Assembly: GCA_003640645.1 (NCBI GenBank)
Contig: QGHH01000004.1
Span: 166,875-230,874 of the forward strand
Reading direction: 5' to 3'
Length of the DNA stretch: 64,000 bases
Source of the DNA: Fredinandcohnia aciditolerans
GTDB taxonomy: Bacteria > Bacillota > Bacilli > Bacillales > Bacillaceae_L
A program made the position numbers and the translations under genes. Position 1 is the first letter of the stretch. Each line of letters starts with the position of its first letter. Positions 30,139 to 38,375 of this stretch are shown here, piece by piece. The notes beneath the pieces are model-generated. The model ran no database searches, was not told the origin of the DNA, and saw nothing but the letters and a program-made list of their open reading frames with translations.

Positions 30139-30176
30139 GGGACTGTTTTTGTCCCGCTGTGACATATTATGTCCCG
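30139..30176 (-). promoter_or_regulatory. CggR operator
   Basis: On the minus strand: CGGGAC-N6-TGTC-N4-CGGGAC-N8-TCCC. The B. subtilis operator is CGGGAC-N6-TGTC-N4-CGGGAC-N8-TGTC, so three half-sites and every spacing are kept and only the last half-site has drifted. It lies in the cggR leader. Confidence 0.88.
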
Positions 30177-30269
30177 CTTACAGTAAAAAAAACAACTCCA
30201 ATAAAAATTGTATATCGCCGTGTTACATTTTCTATAGTACCAGTACTTTTGAAAGAATGCAATAAATAA

Positions 30270-30290
30270 ACTGCCTATTTTTCAGGCAGT
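30270..30290 (-). terminator. Terminator after the rpoN-glutaredoxin pair
   Basis: ACTGCCT pairs with AGGCAGT across a 7-nt loop and TTTATTTATT follows on the minus strand. Confidence 0.75.
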
Positions 30291-30294
30291 CAGA

Positions 30295-30546
30295 TTATTT
30301 TAAATATTTACTTAGATGTTCTTGGATGACTTCTTTATGGATAATCCCATACTCCACTTCGTTTCCGTCAATTTCGATAACCGGAATCATGATTTGATAT
30401 TTTTCAAGAAGTTCATCATCTTTATAAATATCAACCTCATTGAGTTCTAATGGAAATTCCTCACTTAATTCCTCGATAACCCGCCTCGCTTTTGTACAAA
30501 GGGAGCAATTATCTTTTGAATACATGGTGACTTGAATGCGGCTCAA
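30295..30546 (-). CDS. Glutaredoxin-like thiol protein (DUF836 type), 83 aa
   Basis: This is a small thioredoxin-fold protein with a CSLC redox motif near residue 14 (SKDNCSLCTKAR), a cis-Pro region IMIPVIEIDG near 55, and a normal length for the family. It probably reduces or isomerises disulfides in the cytosol; the partner is unknown. The TTG at 30546 (GGAAGTG upstream) is the most probable start; an internal ATG just before the CxxC would be too late. It lies 16 bp after rpoN and is likely co-transcribed with it. Confidence 0.85.
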   Translation of the reverse strand: MSRIQVTMYSKDNCSLCTKARRVIEELSEEFPLELNEVDIYKDDELLEKYQIMIPVIEIDGNEVEYGIIHKEVIQEHLSKYLK

Positions 30547-30562
30547 CTGTTACACTTCCAAT

Positions 30563-31873
30563 CTACTTGCTGTATCTTTTTCGCTTCGATGAAGATGGTA
30601 TATTTAATTGATCACGGTATTTTGCAATTGTTCTTCTGGACACAAGAATACCATGCTCCTCCTTAAGTATACTGACAATCTCCTGGTCTGACAAAGGCTT
30701 TTGTTTATTTTCCTCATCAATCAGCTCCTTTAAAACGTTCTTAACCTGAGTTGATGACGTGTCGGTTGAACCCGTTGTCTGGATGTTGCGACTAAAGAAA
30801 TATTTCATTTCGAAAATACCAAATGGAGTTTGCACAAATTTATCTTTTACTGCACGACTTACAGTTGATTCATGAATGTCTAAACTTTGTGCAACATCAC
30901 TCATTATAAGTGGCTTTAAATGAGCTGGTCCTTTTAAAAAAAAGTCCAGTTGGCGATTGATGATTTCGTTCATGACATTTTGTAAGGTGAGTTTTCTCTG
31001 CTCCAAACTTCTCATAATCCATTGGCACTGGTCCACTTTTTCTTGAAGATAGGATTTAGTTTTTGAATCTTTTTCTTGTATGAAATGTTGGTAATACTGA
31101 AGATTCAACGAAACTTTTGGCAAATATGAATCGTGCATGTTCATGATGACAACACCATTTTCAACTTGAATATCAAAGTCAGGAACAATATATTGCGCTT
31201 CTCCTCCATGAAAAGCTGCACCTGGTCTCGGCTGAAGAGTTTGGATAAAGTCAAAAATCTGTTGAATGTCAAAGAGCTTTACATCAAGTTGCTTTGCGAT
31301 TTCCTTCCAGGACTTTTCTGCGAATTCTTCAAAATAGTCCTGAATAATTGTCTCAGCAAGACTATTCCGCTTTGGCAATTTCCTGAGTTGTAGAAGTAGG
31401 CATTCCTGTAAGGACCTTGCCCCTACCCCAATCGGCTCTAGACTTTGAATATAGTGAATTGCACTTTCGATGGTTTCTGTATCGGTATTAAGGTCTTTTG
31501 CAATCTCCTCCTCCGGAAAATACAGATAACCGTTGCTATCCAAAAGTTGAATTATATACTCCATCGTTCGCTTTTTTTCGGTATTCACTTTCATATATGA
31601 AAGTTGTGTAAGCAAATGTTCATAAAGGGTTGTTTCTTTTTTTCCAATATAGTCAATCGGATTTGTGTAGGATTCATTTTTGACCTTTGATTTCATTACT
31701 CTATTAAAATCCGTTTGTTTTACTTCTATTAGGGGATTTTCTAATGTTTGCTCTTCTAGAAATTTAGTCAGATCCAAAGAAGAGTATTGTAAAAGAGTTA
31801 TAGCTTGAGTTAGCTCCTTTGTCATGACTAGCTTTAATGATTGCTGTTGAAAAAGTCCAGTTTGCATATTCAC
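30563..31873 (-). CDS. rpoN: RNA polymerase sigma-54 factor, 436 aa
   Basis: RpoN (SigL in Bacillus) directs transcription from -24/-12 promoters with an enhancer-binding activator. The N-terminal Gln/Leu-rich activator region (FQQQSLKLVMTKELTQAITLLQYSS) is intact, the core-binding region follows, a helix-turn-helix lies near 345-370 (VAQSLDIHESTVSRAVKDK), and the diagnostic RpoN box RRTIAKYRDQLNIPSS is at the end. The start is GTG (31873) or the ATG two codons later; GAAGGGGGA lies upstream of both. No sigma-54 activator gene or clear -24/-12 promoter is seen in the window. Confidence 0.95.
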   Translation of the reverse strand: MNMQTGLFQQQSLKLVMTKELTQAITLLQYSSLDLTKFLEEQTLENPLIEVKQTDFNRVMKSKVKNESYTNPIDYIGKKETTLYEHLLTQLSYMKVNTEKKRTMEYIIQLLDSNGYLYFPEEEIAKDLNTDTETIESAIHYIQSLEPIGVGARSLQECLLLQLRKLPKRNSLAETIIQDYFEEFAEKSWKEIAKQLDVKLFDIQQIFDFIQTLQPRPGAAFHGGEAQYIVPDFDIQVENGVVIMNMHDSYLPKVSLNLQYYQHFIQEKDSKTKSYLQEKVDQCQWIMRSLEQRKLTLQNVMNEIINRQLDFFLKGPAHLKPLIMSDVAQSLDIHESTVSRAVKDKFVQTPFGIFEMKYFFSRNIQTTGSTDTSSTQVKNVLKELIDEENKQKPLSDQEIVSILKEEHGILVSRRTIAKYRDQLNIPSSSKRKRYSK

Positions 31874-32066
31874 TCTCGTTTTCCCCCTTCCCCTGAGTTG
31901 TATTAAATGGAAGCGTTTACTTTTCTTTTTGTAATGAACAACCTCATTTTATCGAAGAGGTTCTATCGCTAATTTCAGCTTACTTCTATGGTATCGAAAA
32001 AGTTAAATTTTAGCACGCATTTTTATTCATTTTTTGAAAGAATCTACTTTAAAGAGGTGATTTGAA

Positions 32067-32243
32067 TTGAAAAAAAATGAGATTATGTATACCGGCCCGG
32101 TGACGGGGACTTTGGATGAAGCAAAAAAAGCGAAAAACAACGAAGAGTTCGCAGCTGAATTTGATCCCATTCAAACAATGTGGGCTGTGAACCCAGTTGA
32201 CGAGGATGTGTACGAAGGGACATTAGGGTATAAGGATAATTAG
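32067..32243 (+). CDS. Small conserved-looking hypothetical protein, 58 aa (TTG start)
   Basis: I do not recognise this gene. The frame starts with TTG behind AAAGAGGTGA (6-7 nt), a good Bacillus ribosome site, and reads 58 residues, beginning MKKNEIMYTGPVTGTLDEA. The protein is acidic, soluble, with a central EEFAAEFDPIQTMWAVNPVDEDVYEGTLGYK-type segment rich in Asp and aromatic residues. It diverges from rpoN, and tandem array 2 begins about 60 bp after its stop. Sequence character and the ribosome site make a real gene likely. Confidence 0.6.
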   Translation: MKKNEIMYTGPVTGTLDEAKKAKNNEEFAAEFDPIQTMWAVNPVDEDVYEGTLGYKDN

Positions 32244-32299
32244 CGATTGGGAGATGGATTTTTGGCGACGTGATGTGCGCGCGGGCTATCTTTGCCAGC

Positions 32300-32815
32300 T
32301 TAGTCTGATTGTTTGCTGATGAGGGTATGATTCGCGTTTGCGTTACCGTTTAGATTGATTTCTGGCTCGTGAGGGTACGATTCACACGTTTACGTTCCCT
32401 TTTAGGTCGATTTCTGACTTGTAAGGGTACGATTAGCACGTTTGTGTTCCCTTTTGACTCGATTTCAGCTCGTGAGGGTACGATTAAGCACGTTTGTTAC
32501 CTTTTATGTCGATTTCTGGCTCGTGAGGGTACGATTCACGCGTTTACGTTCCCTTTTGACAAGATTTCTGGCTCGTGAGGGTACGATTCACACGTTTACG
32601 TTCCCTTTTGACAAGATTTCCGACTCGTAAGGGTACGATTCACGCGTTTACGTTCCCTTTTGACAAGATTTCCGACTCGTAAGGGTACGATTTATGCGTT
32701 TACGTTCCCTTTTAGGTCGATTTCTGACTTGTAAGGGTACGATTAGCAAGTTTGCGTTCCCTTTTGACTCGATTTCAGCTCGTGGGGGTACTTTTATGCT
32801 GTTGTGTCCCCCTCA
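32300..32815. repeat. Tandem array 2: 10 copies of a 52-bp unit
   Basis: GAGGGTACGATT or AAGGGTACGATT recurs at 32321, 32371, 32423, 32474, 32525, 32577, 32629, 32681, 32733 and 32784, so the period is 50-52 bp. Outer copies are more diverged than inner ones. The segment 32400-32480 is repeated almost exactly at 32710-32790, showing block duplication. The array lies between the 58-aa gene and the tRNA-Arg terminator. Confidence 0.93.
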
Positions 32816-32856
32816 ACTAATTTACGAAAAAAGGTACCAATACCATAATACGCAAA

Positions 32857-32883
32857 AAGGACCAGATTTTACTCTGGTCCTTT
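32857..32883 (-). terminator. Terminator of tRNA-Arg (bidirectional shape)
   Basis: AAAGGACCAG pairs with CTGGTCCTTT; T-runs occur on both sides. Confidence 0.8.
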
Positions 32884-32892
32884 CTTCATTAG

Positions 32893-32964
32893 CGCCCTCG
32901 GCAGGATTCGAACCCACGATAAGAGAACCGGAATCTCTTGTGCTATCCACTACACTACGAGGGC
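32893..32964 (-). tRNA. tRNA-Arg(CCG)
   Basis: The minus strand folds as a full cloverleaf: acceptor GCCCTCG with CGAGGGC, anticodon stem AGAGA/TCTCT with loop TTCCGGT (anticodon CCG, reading CGG), and T-arm GTGGG/CCTGC region with loop TTCGAAT. CCA is not encoded. It stands alone between rpoN and clpP, as the single tRNA-Arg does in Bacillus relatives, with a terminator directly downstream. Confidence 0.96.
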
Positions 32965-33143
32965 ATGTCTGAATAGAAACTGCACTCATCATTATAGGCT
33001 AGAACACATTTGATTGCAAGATGTATGTTTTAAAACACTCCAAATCGGTTATGATGGTATACGTATGAAATTTAGTTTTTTTCACATCGATAAAGGTATG
33101 TCATAAATGTTTGTAGAATAAGATAAGTTAGTAAAGCGAATTG

Positions 33144-33173
33144 TTTGACCTTTACTGACCTTAATTGTATGAT
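33144..33173 (+). promoter_or_regulatory. clpP promoter overlapped by a CtsR box
   Basis: TTGACC (33145-33150), 17 nt, TATGAT (33168-33173) makes a sigma-A promoter. TTTGACC-N3-ACTGACC (33144-33160) is, on the other strand, the CtsR heptad pair GGTCAGT-N3-GGTCAAA, so the repressor would cover the -35. Confidence 0.8.
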
Positions 33174-33223
33174 GGAAATACATAGTAGTAAAGTTTTTAA
33201 TTTGTTTTGAAGGAGGAAGTTAA

Positions 33224-33814
33224 ATGAATTTAATCCCTACAGTTATTGAGCAAACAAACCGTGGAGAACGCGCCTATGATATTTACTCACGTTTATTAAA
33301 AGACCGTATTATCATGCTTGGAAGTGCCATTGATGATAATGTGGCTAACTCAATTGTGTCTCAGTTATTATTCTTAGCTGCTGAGGATCCTGAAAAAGAT
33401 ATTTCTTTATACATTAACAGTCCTGGTGGTTCGATTACAGCTGGTATGGCTATTTATGACACAATGCAGTTCATTAAGCCAAAGGTTTCTACAATCTGTA
33501 TTGGTATGGCAGCTTCTATGGGTGCTTTCTTACTTGCTGCTGGTGAAAAAGGCAAGCGTTTTGCGCTTCCTAACAGTGAAGTTATGATTCACCAACCACT
33601 TGGTGGAGCACAAGGGCAAGCAACTGAAATCGAAATTGCGGCTAAGCGAATCTTATTCCTACGCGACAAGCTAAACAAAATCTTAGCTGAGCGTACTGGT
33701 CAACCATTAGAAGTTATTGAAAAAGACACTGACCGCGATAACTTCATGACTGCTGAAAAAGCAATGGAATATGGATTAATCGACAAGGTTATGTTCCCAC
33801 AAGACAATAAATAA
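33224..33814 (+). CDS. clpP: ATP-dependent Clp protease proteolytic subunit, 196 aa
   Basis: ClpP forms the double-heptamer serine peptidase chamber that works with ClpC, ClpX or ClpE. The catalytic Ser lies in GMAASMGAF, the His in [11 protein letters not shown] and the Asp in [14 protein letters not shown], with normal spacing and length. AAGGAGG sits before the ATG. The gene is alone on the plus strand between tRNA-Arg and crh. It has a heat/stress-type CtsR-controlled promoter and its own terminator. Substrates would include proteins tagged by the tmRNA peptide encoded in this window. Confidence 0.98.
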   Translation: MNLIPTVIEQTNRGERAYDIYSRLLKDRIIMLGSAIDDNVANSIVSQLLFLAAEDPEKDISLYINSPGGSITAGMAIYDTMQFIKPKVSTICIGMAASMGAFLLAAGEKGKRFALPNSEVMIHQPLGGAQGQATEIEIAAKRILFLRDKLNKILAERTGQPLEVIEKDTDRDNFMTAEKAMEYGLIDKVMFPQDNK

Positions 33815-33826
33815 GAAATAATAAAA

Positions 33827-33854
33827 ATCCTCTCACATTTCATCGTGAGAGGAT
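33827..33854. terminator. Bidirectional terminator between clpP and crh
   Basis: ATCCTCTCAC pairs with GTGAGAGGAT; TTTTTTT follows on the plus strand and TTTTTATTATT on the minus strand. Confidence 0.88.
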
Positions 33855-33858
33855 TTTT

Positions 33859-34116
33859 TTATGCTTCTTTTTGAACAAATTCAGTTAATGCTTCAACCGC
33901 TGCTTCTTCATCATTTCCATCAGCAATTAATGTAACTGTTGTACCGCTGCCAACCGCTAAGCTCATTAGACCCATGATACTTTTTGCATTTACCTTTTTT
34001 CCATCTTTCTCTAAAAAGATGTCTGCAGAAAATTTATTTGCTTCCTGAACAAACATCGCTGCAGGACGTGCTTGTAACCCCGTTCTTAAAGCAACCTCAA
34101 CTTGTCTTTCCACCAT
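33859..34116 (-). CDS. crh: Crh, catabolite-repression HPr-like protein, 85 aa
   Basis: Crh is an HPr paralogue. Residue 15, the phosphoryl-transfer His of HPr, is Gln here (TGLQARPAA), while the HprK target Ser46 is kept (AKSIMGLMSLAVGSG). It therefore cannot act in the PTS but can be phosphorylated on Ser46 by the HPr kinase encoded at 56721-57656 and then serve CcpA as corepressor. The ATG at 34116 gives the standard 85 residues; the longer frame begins with the TTGAGGAGG Shine-Dalgarno itself. It is last in the yvcI-rapZ-yvcK-whiA-crh set. Confidence 0.96.
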   Translation of the reverse strand: MVERQVEVALRTGLQARPAAMFVQEANKFSADIFLEKDGKKVNAKSIMGLMSLAVGSGTTVTLIADGNDEEAAVEALTEFVQKEA

Positions 34117-34247
34117 TCGTTTCTTCCTCCTCAAATTTTTCTGTACATTCTTAAGTTGTGTTTTTTTTAGTATTTCCTATTAATACGTAGGTTGAGCTCT
34201 AAAGGTTTCATATTTTATTAAAAAATGATAACGCTTTATTTTTCTCC

Positions 34248-34268
34248 AAGTGAGCAAGGTGCTCACTT
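34248..34268 (-). terminator. Weak terminator-like hairpin at the end of whiA
   Basis: AAGTGAGC pairs with GCTCACTT (5-nt loop) and overlaps the whiA stop; GGAGAAAAAT follows, a poor T-tract. It may only attenuate read-through to crh. Confidence 0.4.
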
Positions 34269-35204
34269 TATAGATTGGCCTGCTCGTAGCTTATCAGCAA
34301 TTTCATCAATTTTTCGAAGTCGGTGATTAATGCCCGACTTACTAATCTGGCCTGATGTTACCATTTCACCTAACTCTTTAAGTGTGACATCCTGATAGGC
34401 GACGCGAAGCTCCGCAATTTCTCTTAATTTATCGGGTAGAATGCCTAGGCCCACTGTTTCTTCAATGTATCGGATGTTTTCCACCTGTCGAATCGATGCC
34501 CCAATAGTTTTATTTAGGTTAGCTGTTTCACAATTGACGAGGCGGTTCACCGAATTTCTCATGTCACGGACAATGCGAACATCCTCGAAACGAAGTAATG
34601 CCTGATGCGCACCAATGACATTTAGGAACTCTGTGATTTTTTCTGCTTCTTTTAAGTAGGTGATGAAACCTTTCTTTCGTTCTAACGTTTTAGCGTTGAG
34701 ATCAAAAACGTTCATCAATTCACAAAGTGAGTCATTGTGTTCTTTATATAATGAAAAAATCTCAAGATGGTACGAAGATGTTTCAGGGTTATTAACAGAG
34801 CCACCTGCTAAAAAAGCTCCGCGTAAATAGGAGCGTTTGCAGCACTTCTTCGCTACTAATTCCGATGAAATTTCCTGCCTTAATGAAAAGCCTTCAAAAA
34901 TCTTCAAGTCTTCTAATATTTCCTTTGCATCCTCAATAAGGCGAACAAGATATACATTGTTCTTCTTGAGTCTCATTTTCTTTCGAACAAGGAGCTCTAC
35001 TCCTACATTATAGCATTTTTTCAGAAGTGTATAAATTCTTCTCGCAATCGCGGCGTTTTCCGTTTGGATATCAACCACCATTTTTTGGTTAGAGAAGGAA
35101 AGTGCGCCATTCATTCGGATCAAAGCGGAAAGCTCAGCTTTTGCGCAGCAATCTTTGATGTCTAAATTTGTAAGTTCTTTTTTCGTCTCTGATGCAAATG
35201 ACAC
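34263..35204 (-). CDS. whiA: DNA-binding protein WhiA, 313 aa (GTG start)
   Basis: WhiA combines an N-terminal domain related to LAGLIDADG homing endonucleases but without catalytic residues (about 1-210; [22 protein letters not shown] is typical) with a C-terminal helix-turn-helix (about 225-300; [25 protein letters not shown]). In Bacillus it influences cell division and chromosome organisation. The GTG start follows GGGAGGTGG at the right distance. It lies 39 bp after yvcK in the conserved rapZ-yvcK-whiA operon. Confidence 0.96.
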   Translation of the reverse strand: MSFASETKKELTNLDIKDCCAKAELSALIRMNGALSFSNQKMVVDIQTENAAIARRIYTLLKKCYNVGVELLVRKKMRLKKNNVYLVRLIEDAKEILEDLKIFEGFSLRQEISSELVAKKCCKRSYLRGAFLAGGSVNNPETSSYHLEIFSLYKEHNDSLCELMNVFDLNAKTLERKKGFITYLKEAEKITEFLNVIGAHQALLRFEDVRIVRDMRNSVNRLVNCETANLNKTIGASIRQVENIRYIEETVGLGILPDKLREIAELRVAYQDVTLKELGEMVTSGQISKSGINHRLRKIDEIADKLRAGQSIK

Positions 35205-35243
35205 AGTTCCACCTCCCTTTTATTAAAAGTGGGTGATTTACGC

Positions 35244-36218
35244 TCAATCACCCTTTTTATTTTTAATGAGCAAATCGTATAACAGGTTTGCTACTTTTGT
35301 AGTATCGTGTCTGATAACTCCATTATCGTATGAAATAATTTTATCATGGATGATAGCTAAACCTAAAGCAGAAAGCCTTTCAGTGTCGTAAACTACAGGT
35401 TTTGCTAGCTCTTTTGCATATTTTTCTTTTATATTCTCGGGAATCTCTCCATTATTGACAAGAACAGTATCAATGAAATTGACGCCCATATGATCGTACA
35501 AAGCTTGAACATGGTCGCTTGCTGTAAAATTCAACGTTTCCCCAGCCTGTGTCATTACATTACATATATAAACTTTTTTTGCCTTCGATTTTAAAACCTC
35601 TTCACCGATTTTGGGTACAAGTAAATTCGGTAAAATACTGGTGTAGAGGCTACCAGGACCAATGATAATCATATCTGCCTGTTGTATTTTTTCAATCGAT
35701 TCTTGTAGAGGTTCTACATCACTAGGTGTTAAAAATACACGCTTTATTTTTTTACCCGAATATGGAATCTTGGATTCTCCTGAAACAACAGTACCATCCT
35801 CCATTTCAGCATGTAAAATGACGCTTTTATTTGCCGCCGGAAGGACCTTCCCTCTTACATTGAGGACTTTACTCATTTCACCAACTGCGTGAACAAAATC
35901 CCCGGTAATTGTAGTCATTGCTGCAAGAATCAAGTTTCCCAGAGAATGACCTGATAATCCATTCCCACCGGCAAACCGATGTTGAAATAAATCTTCAATT
36001 AATGGCTCCACATCTGATAACGCAGCTAATACGTTTCGAATATCACCAGGCGGTGGGATATCCATCTCATCTCGAAGACGACCAGAAGATCCCCCGTCAT
36101 CTGCAACCGTCACAATTGCAGTGATATCAACAGGTAGATATTTTAACCCTCGTAAAAGCACAGAAAGTCCTGTTCCCCCACCAACGATGACAATCTTTGG
36201 TTGTTTTGGCTCGGTCAT
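35244..36218 (-). CDS. yvcK: YvcK/GlmR-family gluconeogenesis and cell-wall factor, 324 aa
   Basis: YvcK proteins bind UDP-sugars and are needed for growth on gluconeogenic carbon and for cell-wall precursor supply. The N-terminal glycine loop VIVGGGTGLSVLLRGLK, VTVADDGGSSGRLRDE near residue 38, PPGDIRNVLAALSD and the GPGSLYTSILPNLLV segment near 190 are characteristic of the family. Length is normal. Its ATG overlaps the rapZ stop (TAATG), so the two are translationally coupled. Confidence 0.95.
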   Translation of the reverse strand: MTEPKQPKIVIVGGGTGLSVLLRGLKYLPVDITAIVTVADDGGSSGRLRDEMDIPPPGDIRNVLAALSDVEPLIEDLFQHRFAGGNGLSGHSLGNLILAAMTTITGDFVHAVGEMSKVLNVRGKVLPAANKSVILHAEMEDGTVVSGESKIPYSGKKIKRVFLTPSDVEPLQESIEKIQQADMIIIGPGSLYTSILPNLLVPKIGEEVLKSKAKKVYICNVMTQAGETLNFTASDHVQALYDHMGVNFIDTVLVNNGEIPENIKEKYAKELAKPVVYDTERLSALGLAIIHDKIISYDNGVIRHDTTKVANLLYDLLIKNKKGD

Positions 36219-37108
36219 TACTTTTTGTCCTTTCTCTTCTCAATATCGCGGTGAGAAACATGGGTCTGATATTCATCCTTGAAATGATTTGCGATATATT
36301 CGGCAAGCGTAACAGAACGATGCTGTCCACCTGTGCAACCAATTCCAATAACAAGCTGACTTTTACCTTCCCGTTTGTATTGAGGAAGCATAAATGCAAG
36401 CAAGTCGGTTACCTTTTCAATAAACTTCTGTGTCTCGGTCCATTTTAATACATAACCTGAAACATCATCTTCAAGTCCAGTTTTCGGTCTCATCGTTTCG
36501 ATATAGTGTGGATTTGGAAGAAAACGCACATCAAACACGAGGTCAGCGTCAATTGGAATACCATATTTAAAACCAAATGACATTACGTTGACTGTAAAGG
36601 TAGGTCTTGATTCAGATGCAAATTGCTTTAAGATTTTCTCGCGTAATTCTCTTGGTTTTAACTCAGATGTATCATAAATGTATTGTGCTCTTCCCTTAAG
36701 TTCATCAAGAATTTCGCGCTCTGCCTGTATCCCTTCCAATGGAGAACCAGTCGGAGCAAGCGGATGAGAACGTCTTGTTTCCTTATACCGAGTAACAAGA
36801 GTCGTATCCTTTGCATCAAGGAATAAGATTTGCGGAGAAATCCATGAGACTTCTGAGAGCTCGTCAAGTGATGCAAAAAGGCTATCGAAAAACTCACGGC
36901 CCCGTAAGTCCATGACGAGTGCAACTTTATTCATTTTTCCGCCAGATTCTTTCATCAACTCTAGAAACTTTGGAAGCAAAGTTGGGGGTAGGTTATCTAC
37001 GCAAAAATACCCTAAATCTTCAAAACTTTGAATGGCAACCGTTTTTCCGGCACCTGACATTCCAGTTATTATTACTAATTGTATTTCACTTGTTGAACCA
37101 ACACTCAT
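36218..37108 (-). CDS. rapZ: RNase adapter/nucleotide-binding protein RapZ (YvcJ), 296 aa
   Basis: The protein starts with a Walker [11 protein letters not shown] (about residues 14-23), has DRG-like [22 protein letters not shown] near 95, and ends with the conserved [19 protein letters not shown] region. YvcJ hydrolyses nucleotides and affects competence in B. subtilis; in enteric bacteria RapZ steers decay of the GlmZ small RNA. It heads the rapZ-yvcK-whiA operon. The ATG has a reasonable upstream AGGGAGG. A family A module lies between this gene and yvcI. Confidence 0.95.
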   Translation of the reverse strand: MSVGSTSEIQLVIITGMSGAGKTVAIQSFEDLGYFCVDNLPPTLLPKFLELMKESGGKMNKVALVMDLRGREFFDSLFASLDELSEVSWISPQILFLDAKDTTLVTRYKETRRSHPLAPTGSPLEGIQAEREILDELKGRAQYIYDTSELKPRELREKILKQFASESRPTFTVNVMSFGFKYGIPIDADLVFDVRFLPNPHYIETMRPKTGLEDDVSGYVLKWTETQKFIEKVTDLLAFMLPQYKREGKSQLVIGIGCTGGQHRSVTLAEYIANHFKDEYQTHVSHRDIEKRKDKK

Positions 37109-37126
37109 TGTTTTGCCTCCCTAATA

Positions 37127-37282
37127 TAAATGCGACTTGGCTAATTGCACTCAGATTTTCTATACCTACAAAGGTGGTTTACAAAGACGTTGTCACAGAA
37201 TGTGGCGTTCTTAATGTCTTATGCTCGAAATTTTTCTCTAAAAAATCTGAGGCATCCGCCGGACGCACTAACTTTATGCAGT
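37127..37282 (-). repeat. Family A hairpin-rich intergenic module, copy 4
   Basis: A more diverged copy 3' of yvcI: AAAGACGTTGTCAC-AGAAT-GTGGCGTT, AAAAAATCTGAGGCATCCGCC and TAACTTTATGCAG are recognisable in the usual order, whereas the GGCCCAC hairpin is degraded. Confidence 0.65.
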
Positions 37283-37308
37283 CTTTGCTTGAATTTCGAC
37301 TGTATAAA

Positions 37309-37767
37309 TTAGCTTGGATCTAATCGATAGGATAGTAATTGAAAATCGGGTGTATATGTAAATGTCCCATATATGACCCCAGAACCTTTAAGTACATAAT
37401 CTAAAATATGATAATCACCTGGTGCCATCGGCAGATTGGGTATGTCTCCGATGTCCTGCCATTTCAGGATTCCCTCTTCAGATTCATCAACATTTTCCCC
37501 TTCAAAATCATTAGCTAAGAAAGAAAACATCATCCATTCAGAGGTTACCTTGTCACCTTCTTTAATGATAAATGTAAAAATCCCTTTAATATCTGGGTTC
37601 TTAAGATAAAGTCCAGTTTCCTCGCGGTATTCACGGATACAAGAGTCACGAATTGACTCACCCGGTTCCATTTTTCCACCAGGGGCAACCCACCACCCGC
37701 GTCGTGGCTTTTGTAAAAGCAAGACTTTATTATCCTTGCGTACTAAGCAATTTGTTACTCTTTGCAC
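37309..37767 (-). CDS. yvcI: Nudix hydrolase YvcI, 152 aa
   Basis: The Nudix box GKMEPGESIRDSCIREYREETGLY (about residues 31-54) has all the expected Glu and Gly residues, so the enzyme should hydrolyse a nucleoside diphosphate linked to another moiety; the exact substrate is unknown. It begins MQRVTNCLVRKDNKVLLLQKP, typical of 8-oxo-dGTPase-like Nudix folds, and GAAAGAGAG precedes the ATG. In Bacillus the gene stands directly upstream of rapZ; here the two are split by a family A repeat. Confidence 0.9.
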   Translation of the reverse strand: MQRVTNCLVRKDNKVLLLQKPRRGWWVAPGGKMEPGESIRDSCIREYREETGLYLKNPDIKGIFTFIIKEGDKVTSEWMMFSFLANDFEGENVDESEEGILKWQDIGDIPNLPMAPGDYHILDYVLKGSGVIYGTFTYTPDFQLLSYRLDPS

Positions 37768-37896
37768 TCTCTTTCACCCCAAGTCGGTCTCTTTTTAATT
37801 AGACCGTTTGTAAGCATTCATATTGATATTATTATACTATTTCTAACAGGTACTCACAACGAACAAGATTTTCATATTGTTTTTTAAAATTTAAGG

Positions 37897-38113
37897 TGTG
37901 TTTCCTAAAGGAGGTTGAAAAGGACCGAGGAGTTCAAGGCGGCGCAGCTTTGAGTACCGGAACGAGGCAACTGCTTGAGCTAACATCATTGTAGCCTTGC
38001 GCTGAGGAATTGACTTCGAGAATAGACTAGCAGACGCAAGCGCATGTCTTAGTAATTCACTATGTTCTCGGTGCAATGTTTGCAGAAATTCGAAGTGTCA
38101 TTTTCGGCCGACT
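37897..38113. repeat. Family B MITE-like element, copy with degraded ends
   Basis: The core GGCGGCGCAGCTTTGAGTAC, GCCTTGCGCTGAGGAATTGA and AGCAGACGCAAGCGCATGTC matches the copy at 49648 in the same orientation, but the terminal GTTCAAAAAG repeats have decayed. The rest of 37768-38375 holds the hairpin at 38124 and the upstream region of the aminotransferase gene. Confidence 0.75.
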
Positions 38114-38123
38114 AAAAAAAAGG

Positions 38124-38148
38124 GGGCACGGGGGATGTACCCGTGCCC
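38124..38148 (-). terminator. Orphan hairpin with T-run
   Basis: GGGCACGGG pairs with CCCGTGCCC; on the minus strand CCTTTTTTTTA follows. No minus-strand gene lies immediately upstream, so it may insulate against antisense transcription or be part of repeat-derived DNA. Confidence 0.5.
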
Positions 38149-38375
38149 AAAAAAAATCTATTTATAAAAAGGGGGTCAATTACTACTATTATCATACTCA
38201 AAATATATTTCATCCGTGTTACAGGAGAGTTAAAACAAAATTACGTTTTAAAAGTAGCATTTACATAAACGAAACATTAACCCGAAAGGAGTAGTTCCTT
38301 CACTTATTCGTAGTTCAAAAGCTTGAACCCTTCGCATATATTTCAATAAAAGCTTATTTACGAAGGAGGAATTGA

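Noticed and set aside
32369-32972. Overlapping open frames with FTRLRSLL and FPFDSIS repeats
   Set aside because: They are translations of array 2 and, in one case, run on through the tRNA-Arg gene; no start signals.
37891-38076. Frames with the shared string LSKSIPQRKA-like in family B copies (also 49706-49903)
   Set aside because: They are similar only because the repeat DNA is similar; there are no ribosome sites, and other copies (45664) lack the frame.
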